Positions 60,647-64,000 of a stretch of DNA of 64,000 nucleotides are shown piece after piece. A program made the translations under genes and the position numbers. Each line of letters starts with the position of its first letter. The first letter of the stretch is position 1. Below the pieces are notes generated by a model. It saw only the letters and a list, made by a program, of their open reading frames with translations. It did not search any database and was not told the origin of the DNA. This stretch comes from Devosia sp. (GTDB taxonomy: Bacteria; Pseudomonadota; Alphaproteobacteria; Rhizobiales; Devosiaceae), in the NCBI RefSeq assembly GCF_017744655.1, contig NZ_JAGIAW010000001.1:124001-188000 (forward strand), in the 5' to 3' direction.

Positions 60647-60664
60647 GTTATATTTTTATAACAT
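60645..60664. promoter_or_regulatory. Palindromic operator of the ArsR/SRPBCC module
   Basis: ATGTTATA-tttt-TATAACAT, perfect 8-bp arms with a 4-base centre, overlapping the ArsR start codon and 32 bp upstream of the divergent SRPBCC gene. This is a typical ArsR-family site, controlling both directions. Confidence 0.8.
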
Positions 60665-60696
60665 ATCGTTGGGACCGTCAAGCAGAGGAGAGCAGC

Positions 60697-61155
60697 ATGG
60701 CCTATGAATTCACGGTGGGTGGCCGTATCGCGAAGCCAGTGCACGAGGTGTTCGAGGCGGTGGTGGATCCCAAGCAGCTATCGCACTATTTCACGACGGG
60801 CGGGGCCAAAGGGCGGCTCGAAAAGGGGGCGACGGTGACATGGGATTTCCATGATTTTCCCGGCGCTTTTCCCGTGCATGTCGTCGATCTGGTGAAGGAC
60901 AAGCAGATCGTGCTGCGCTGGGATGCGCCTCCGGACGGCGATCCGGCCGGGAACTACGAAACCACCGTGACGATGACTTTTGAGGGGCTGGAGGATGGCC
61001 GCACGCTGGTGCGTATCCACGAGGCCGGCTGGCGCGAGAACGAGGCCGGGCAGAAGGCATCCTACGGCAATTGCGAGGGATGGACAGGCATGCTCGCGGC
61101 GATGCGCGTGTGGCTTGAACACGGCATCCACTTTCGCGAAGGATTTTACAAATGA
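60697..61155 (+). CDS. SRPBCC (AHSA1-type) domain protein
   Basis: 152-residue START/Bet v1-like ligand-binding protein. MAYEFTVGGRIAKPVHEVFE starts the fold; SHYFTTGGAKGRLEKGATVT and the C-terminal WTGMLAAMRVWLEHGIHFRE form the AHSA1 helix. It binds a hydrophobic ligand; the substrate is unknown. It is first in the operon repressed by the divergent ArsR gene, and overlaps the VOC gene by 4 bp. Confidence 0.88.
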   Translation: MAYEFTVGGRIAKPVHEVFEAVVDPKQLSHYFTTGGAKGRLEKGATVTWDFHDFPGAFPVHVVDLVKDKQIVLRWDAPPDGDPAGNYETTVTMTFEGLEDGRTLVRIHEAGWRENEAGQKASYGNCEGWTGMLAAMRVWLEHGIHFREGFYK

Positions 61156-61514
61156 CGGGTGCGGCTGTTGGCGGCGTCAATATCGCGATGAAAGTGCCGG
61201 CGCATCAATATGAGGCGGTAGTGGCGTTCTATCGCGATGTTCTAAAACTGCCAGAGCTGGAGGGGGGCAGCGACGTGTCGTTTGCCTATGGGCCGAACCG
61301 GCTCTGGATCGACAATGTGCCCCAGATGTCGCAGGCCGAGCTTTGGCTCGAACTCGTCACTCCAAGCTTTGACGACGCGGCTGCAAGCCTGGAAGCGGCT
61401 GGTGTGACACGCAATGACGGGATCGAACCGTTGCCTAATAGCGAGACTTTTCGGGGTGGTTGGTTCTTCAACCCCGCGGGCATAGTGCACCTGCTCAAAC
61501 AAACCAGGACATGA
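61152..61514 (+). CDS. VOC-superfamily (glyoxalase-like) protein
   Basis: 120-residue protein. VNIAMKVPAHQYEAVVAFYR and LWIDNVPQMSQAELWLELVT form the beta-alpha-beta-beta-beta repeats. Metal residues are not all clear, so it may be a binding protein. ATGA overlap with the preceding SRPBCC gene couples translation, and a second SRPBCC gene follows 9 bp on. Confidence 0.82.
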   Translation: MTGAAVGGVNIAMKVPAHQYEAVVAFYRDVLKLPELEGGSDVSFAYGPNRLWIDNVPQMSQAELWLELVTPSFDDAAASLEAAGVTRNDGIEPLPNSETFRGGWFFNPAGIVHLLKQTRT

Positions 61515-61523
61515 AGGGACGGT

Positions 61524-61973
61524 ATGGTGGAGACGGTCACTGCGGTTGCGCAGCATGAGTTCGTTAGTCTCAGCGCCCGGGAGGTCTTTGACGCCTGGAC
61601 CGATCCGGCGCTGCTGCACGTCTGGATGGAACGCCATTTGAAGGCGCGCGATGCCTTGGCCAGCGTTACGCGGCTGGACGTCGTCGCAAAAGTTGGCGGC
61701 CGCTTTCACTTTGCCGATACACGTCCGGAATCCGACGCCTGGGGCTACTATCGCGTGTTGGAGCGGCCGCACCGCATTGTCTTCACCTGGTTCGTTTCGG
61801 CAGAAGAGGAAGACGAGAATTCCTCTGTCGTCACGCTGGACATCACGCCTAAAGCCCAAGGCTCTGTTGCTACCATTCGCCACGAGATGGATGGGCAATG
61901 GGCCGACTACATCGATCCAACAGCGAAGGCCTGGGGATCGATGTTGGCGGCCATCGACGATGCTTTGAGCTAA
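61524..61973 (+). CDS. Second SRPBCC domain protein
   Basis: 149-residue AHSA1-type protein. AQHEFVSLSAREVFDAWTDP opens the domain. VVAKVGGRFHFADTRPESDA and HRIVFTWFVSAEEEDENSSV are central strands; AWGSMLAAIDDALS is the terminal helix. It is distinct in sequence from the first SRPBCC protein, so the two may bind different ligands. It ends 6 bp from the convergent puuE-uraD gene. Confidence 0.85.
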   Translation: MVETVTAVAQHEFVSLSAREVFDAWTDPALLHVWMERHLKARDALASVTRLDVVAKVGGRFHFADTRPESDAWGYYRVLERPHRIVFTWFVSAEEEDENSSVVTLDITPKAQGSVATIRHEMDGQWADYIDPTAKAWGSMLAAIDDALS

Positions 61974-61979
61974 CGTTCG

Positions 61980-63398
61980 TCAGGGCAGCAGCGCCTTGAG
62001 CCTTAGCAGGGCGATGCGCTCGACCTGGGCGCAGGCGGTGGTGAACTCCTCATCGGCACTGTTGGCGATGCGCTTCTCGAAGGCTTCGAGGATGCTGGCC
62101 TTGGTGTTGTCGCGGACGGCGATGATGAAGGGAAAGCCGAATTTTTGCACATAGGCGGTGTTGAGCGCGGTGAATTTTTCGCGCTCGGCATCGGTCAGGG
62201 CGTCGAGGCCGGCCGAGGCCTGTTCAGCGGTTGACTCTGCTGTGAGGCGTTTGGCGGTAGCGAGTTTGCCGGCAAGATCGGGATGAGCGCGGAGGACGGC
62301 TATGCGTTCTTCCGGCGTTGCAGCGCGGAATTGGGTGCGCAGGGCAAAGTGGAGGCCGACGGCAGTGTCATTGGCAGGGGCGAGTTCGCCATCCCAGGCG
62401 CGTTCGGCGATCCAGGCGGAATGCTCGAAAATGGAGCCATAGCGGGCGACGAAGTCGGCGCGGTCGAGTTGGCTCGGGATGACTTCAGGAGCGATATAGG
62501 GGTGTTCGTTGGCCCAGTGCTGGGCGATGTCGAGACGAGTCGGTACCCAGACTTTGTCGAATGTCCTGATGTAATCCACGAACTTCTTGAGGCCCTGGAA
62601 GCGGCCCGGCTGGCCGACGAGGCGGCAATGGAGGCCCAGCGACATCATCTTGGGGCTGCCGGCCTGGCCTTCGGCATAGAGGCAGTCAAAAGTGTCCTTG
62701 AGGAACTGGAAATATTCCTCGCCATTGTCGAAGCCCGGGCCGGTGACGAAACGCATATCGTTGGTCGACAAGCTATAGGGGATGATCAGCTGCGGCTTGC
62801 CGTTGATCACTTTCCAATAGGGGAGGTCGTCGTCGTAGGTGTCTGAAATATAAGCGAAACCGCCTTGCTCGGCGACGAGGTCGACGGTGTTGAGCGAGGA
62901 GCGGCCTGTGTACCAGCCAAGGGGGCGGAAGCCGGTTGCCAGGGTGTGGAGGCGGATCGCTTCGGCGATCTGAGCACTCTCCTCTTCGGGTGGCATGTCC
63001 TTGTGCTGAACCCACTTGTAGCCGTGGGAGGCGATTTCCCAGCCGGCTTCCTGCATGGCGGCAAGCTGTTCGGGTGCACGCATCAGGGCGGTGGCGACGC
63101 CGTAAATGGTGACCGGTAGATTGGCCTCGGTGAAGAGGCGGTGGAGGCGCCAGAAGCCGGCGCGGGCGCCGTATTCGTACATGCTTTCGACATTGGCGTG
63201 ACGCTGGCCGGGCCAGGGGGCGGCGCCGAGGACGTCGACGAGGAAGGCTTCAGAGGCGGCGTCGCCGTGGAGAATGTTGTTCTCGCCGCCCTCTTCGTAA
63301 TTGAGCACGAATTGCACCGCCACATGGGCACCGCCGGGCCAGTTCGCATTGGGAATATTGCGGCCATAGCCTTGCATGTCACGGGGATAGCGGTTCAT
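61980..63398 (-). CDS. puuE: Allantoinase PuuE - OHCU decarboxylase UraD fusion
   Basis: 472-residue two-domain enzyme of purine catabolism. Residues 1 to about 305 are PuuE-type allantoinase with a polysaccharide-deacetylase fold (MNRYPRDMQGYGRNIPNANW, NYEEGGENNILHGD, EIASHGYKW). Residues about 310-472 are 2-oxo-4-hydroxy-4-carboxy-5-ureidoimidazoline decarboxylase (FVARYGSIFEHSAWIAERAW, AHPDLAGK with the catalytic His 372, and QKFGFPFI). The fusion gives two consecutive steps from the urate pathway on one protein. I chose the ATG before NRYPRDMQGYG because longer frames lack homology. The LysR gene lies just upstream. Confidence 0.94.
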   Translation of the reverse strand: MNRYPRDMQGYGRNIPNANWPGGAHVAVQFVLNYEEGGENNILHGDAASEAFLVDVLGAAPWPGQRHANVESMYEYGARAGFWRLHRLFTEANLPVTIYGVATALMRAPEQLAAMQEAGWEIASHGYKWVQHKDMPPEEESAQIAEAIRLHTLATGFRPLGWYTGRSSLNTVDLVAEQGGFAYISDTYDDDLPYWKVINGKPQLIIPYSLSTNDMRFVTGPGFDNGEEYFQFLKDTFDCLYAEGQAGSPKMMSLGLHCRLVGQPGRFQGLKKFVDYIRTFDKVWVPTRLDIAQHWANEHPYIAPEVIPSQLDRADFVARYGSIFEHSAWIAERAWDGELAPANDTAVGLHFALRTQFRAATPEERIAVLRAHPDLAGKLATAKRLTAESTAEQASAGLDALTDAEREKFTALNTAYVQKFGFPFIIAVRDNTKASILEAFEKRIANSADEEFTTACAQVERIALLRLKALLP

Positions 63399-63456
63399 CG
63401 ATGTCTCATTCGTCGTAGGAGTCTGCGTCAACGTAAGCGCAAGTCCGGTGATTGCG

Positions 63457-64000
63457 CTAGATGGCGCCAGGCAATTGCAGCTCGTCGAAATAGCCCTTGG
63501 CGTGATCGAAGAAGATGGCGGGCGCAAGATGGAGCGAGCTTCCTGAGCGGACGAGGATGCCGAAGCGATTGGTGGGCAGGCCGGTGTCGCTGAGGGGCTT
63601 GAAGACGAGGCGTCCATCGGCGATTTCGTTCTGGGCGCCTATGGGGGTCATGATCGAGAGGTAGTGGCCGCCAAGGGCCAGTTCGACCAGCATGCGGATG
63701 GAATTGACCTCGACCATGGGTGGAAGCATGGAGCCGGAACGGCGAAGGAAAGGTTCTATCACTTCGCGGATGGAGATTTCCGGCCGGGCCACCGCGAGGG
63801 CGTGGTCGAGACACTGTTCCATGGTGAGGTTTTGGGCTGAGGCCAGCGGATGATCGGGCACCATGACGGCGCCGATATGCACGTCGCGGCGGAAGGCGAT
63901 GTCGACCTGACGTGAAGGCTTGGCGATGAAGCCGAAGCCGATGTCTACGCGTTCCTCGACGAGGCGTTCGACGACTTCGCTGGAGGAGACGATGGAGAGA
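63457..64000 (-). CDS. LysR-type regulator, N-terminal part outside window
   Basis: The last 180 codons of a LysR regulator: effector-domain strands with VVERLVEERVDIGFGFIAKP, the HIGAVMVPDHPLAS segment and FLRRSGSMLPPMVEVNSIRM, ending DELQLPGAI. The frame is open to the window edge; the helix-turn-helix is off the end. Its position 58 bp upstream of the allantoinase fusion suggests it controls purine or ureide catabolism. Its metabolite ligand cannot be told. Confidence 0.88.
   Translation of the reverse strand, partial: LSIVSSSEVVERLVEERVDIGFGFIAKPSRQVDIAFRRDVHIGAVMVPDHPLASAQNLTMEQCLDHALAVARPEISIREVIEPFLRRSGSMLPPMVEVNSIRMLVELALGGHYLSIMTPIGAQNEIADGRLVFKPLSDTGLPTNRFGILVRSGSSLHLAPAIFFDHAKGYFDELQLPGAI

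Overview
The window is dense, high-GC, single-chromosome-style DNA of an alphaproteobacterium of the order Hyphomicrobiales (Rhizobiales). The support is a phyR-nepR-ecfG general stress locus with EcfG-type promoters (GGAAC-N16-CGTT), a complete thuR-thuEFGKAB trehalose operon, a chvE-gguA-gguB sugar importer and a SigF/NrsF locus. A Devosia-like (Devosiaceae) host would fit, but that is inference from gene content. I see no rRNA, tRNA, CRISPR array, transposase, integrase or prophage; the only mobile-looking DNA is small palindromic repeat units in gaps.

Layout. 0-3 kb: polar amino-acid ABC importer operon on the minus strand, cut by the window edge. 3-11 kb: general stress response block: a YdcF protein, DUF1328, phyR, nepR-ecfG, a receiver with Glu at the phosphoacceptor position, a Crp/Fnr regulator, a CHASE3-HisKA_2 histidine kinase, a lipid kinase, a YqjD/YqjE-like pair, DUF3309 and another small membrane protein. 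Exact EcfG promoter matches precede DUF1328, the Crp/Fnr-kinase cluster and the YqjD/E pair. 11-18 kb: three-gene transglutaminase / ATP-grasp-alpha-E / transglutaminase-DUF2126 operon. 18-23 kb: GntR regulator with a palindromic operator, divergent from chvE-gguA-gguB. 23-30 kb: winged-helix TPR regulator, RND pump with a Gly-rich adaptor, HIT protein. 30-35 kb: mercaptopyruvate sulfurtransferase and a PotA-type ABC importer operon preceded by a Pho-box-like array. 35-38 kb: class IV aminotransferase, sulfotransferase-like and phosphotransferase genes. 38-46 kb: thuR and thuEFGKAB. 46-49 kb: small stress proteins, periplasmic 5'-nucleotidase, second ThuA-like protein. 49-53 kb: nrsF-sigF divergent from a Met-rich periplasmic protein, a cytochrome b561-type protein and a molybdopterin (YedY/MsrP-like) oxidoreductase, with GTAAC-N16-CGAA promoters facing both ways. 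53-57 kb: DEAD-box helicase and otsB-otsA. 57-64 kb: purine/ureide catabolism (deaminase, allA, allE, puuE-uraD fusion, LysR fragment), interrupted by an ArsR/SRPBCC/VOC module.

How it fits together. The window carries two distinct ECF stress circuits: EcfG (general stress) and SigF (reactive chlorine or oxidative damage to periplasmic Met residues). Each has recognisable promoters in front of likely targets. Trehalose is handled in both directions: synthesis by OtsBA, and uptake and catabolism by ThuEFGKAB under a LacI repressor with a perfect CAAAGCGCTTTG palindrome. Pho-box-like repeats suggest that the orphan PotA-type importer serves phosphate-limited growth rather than polyamine uptake.
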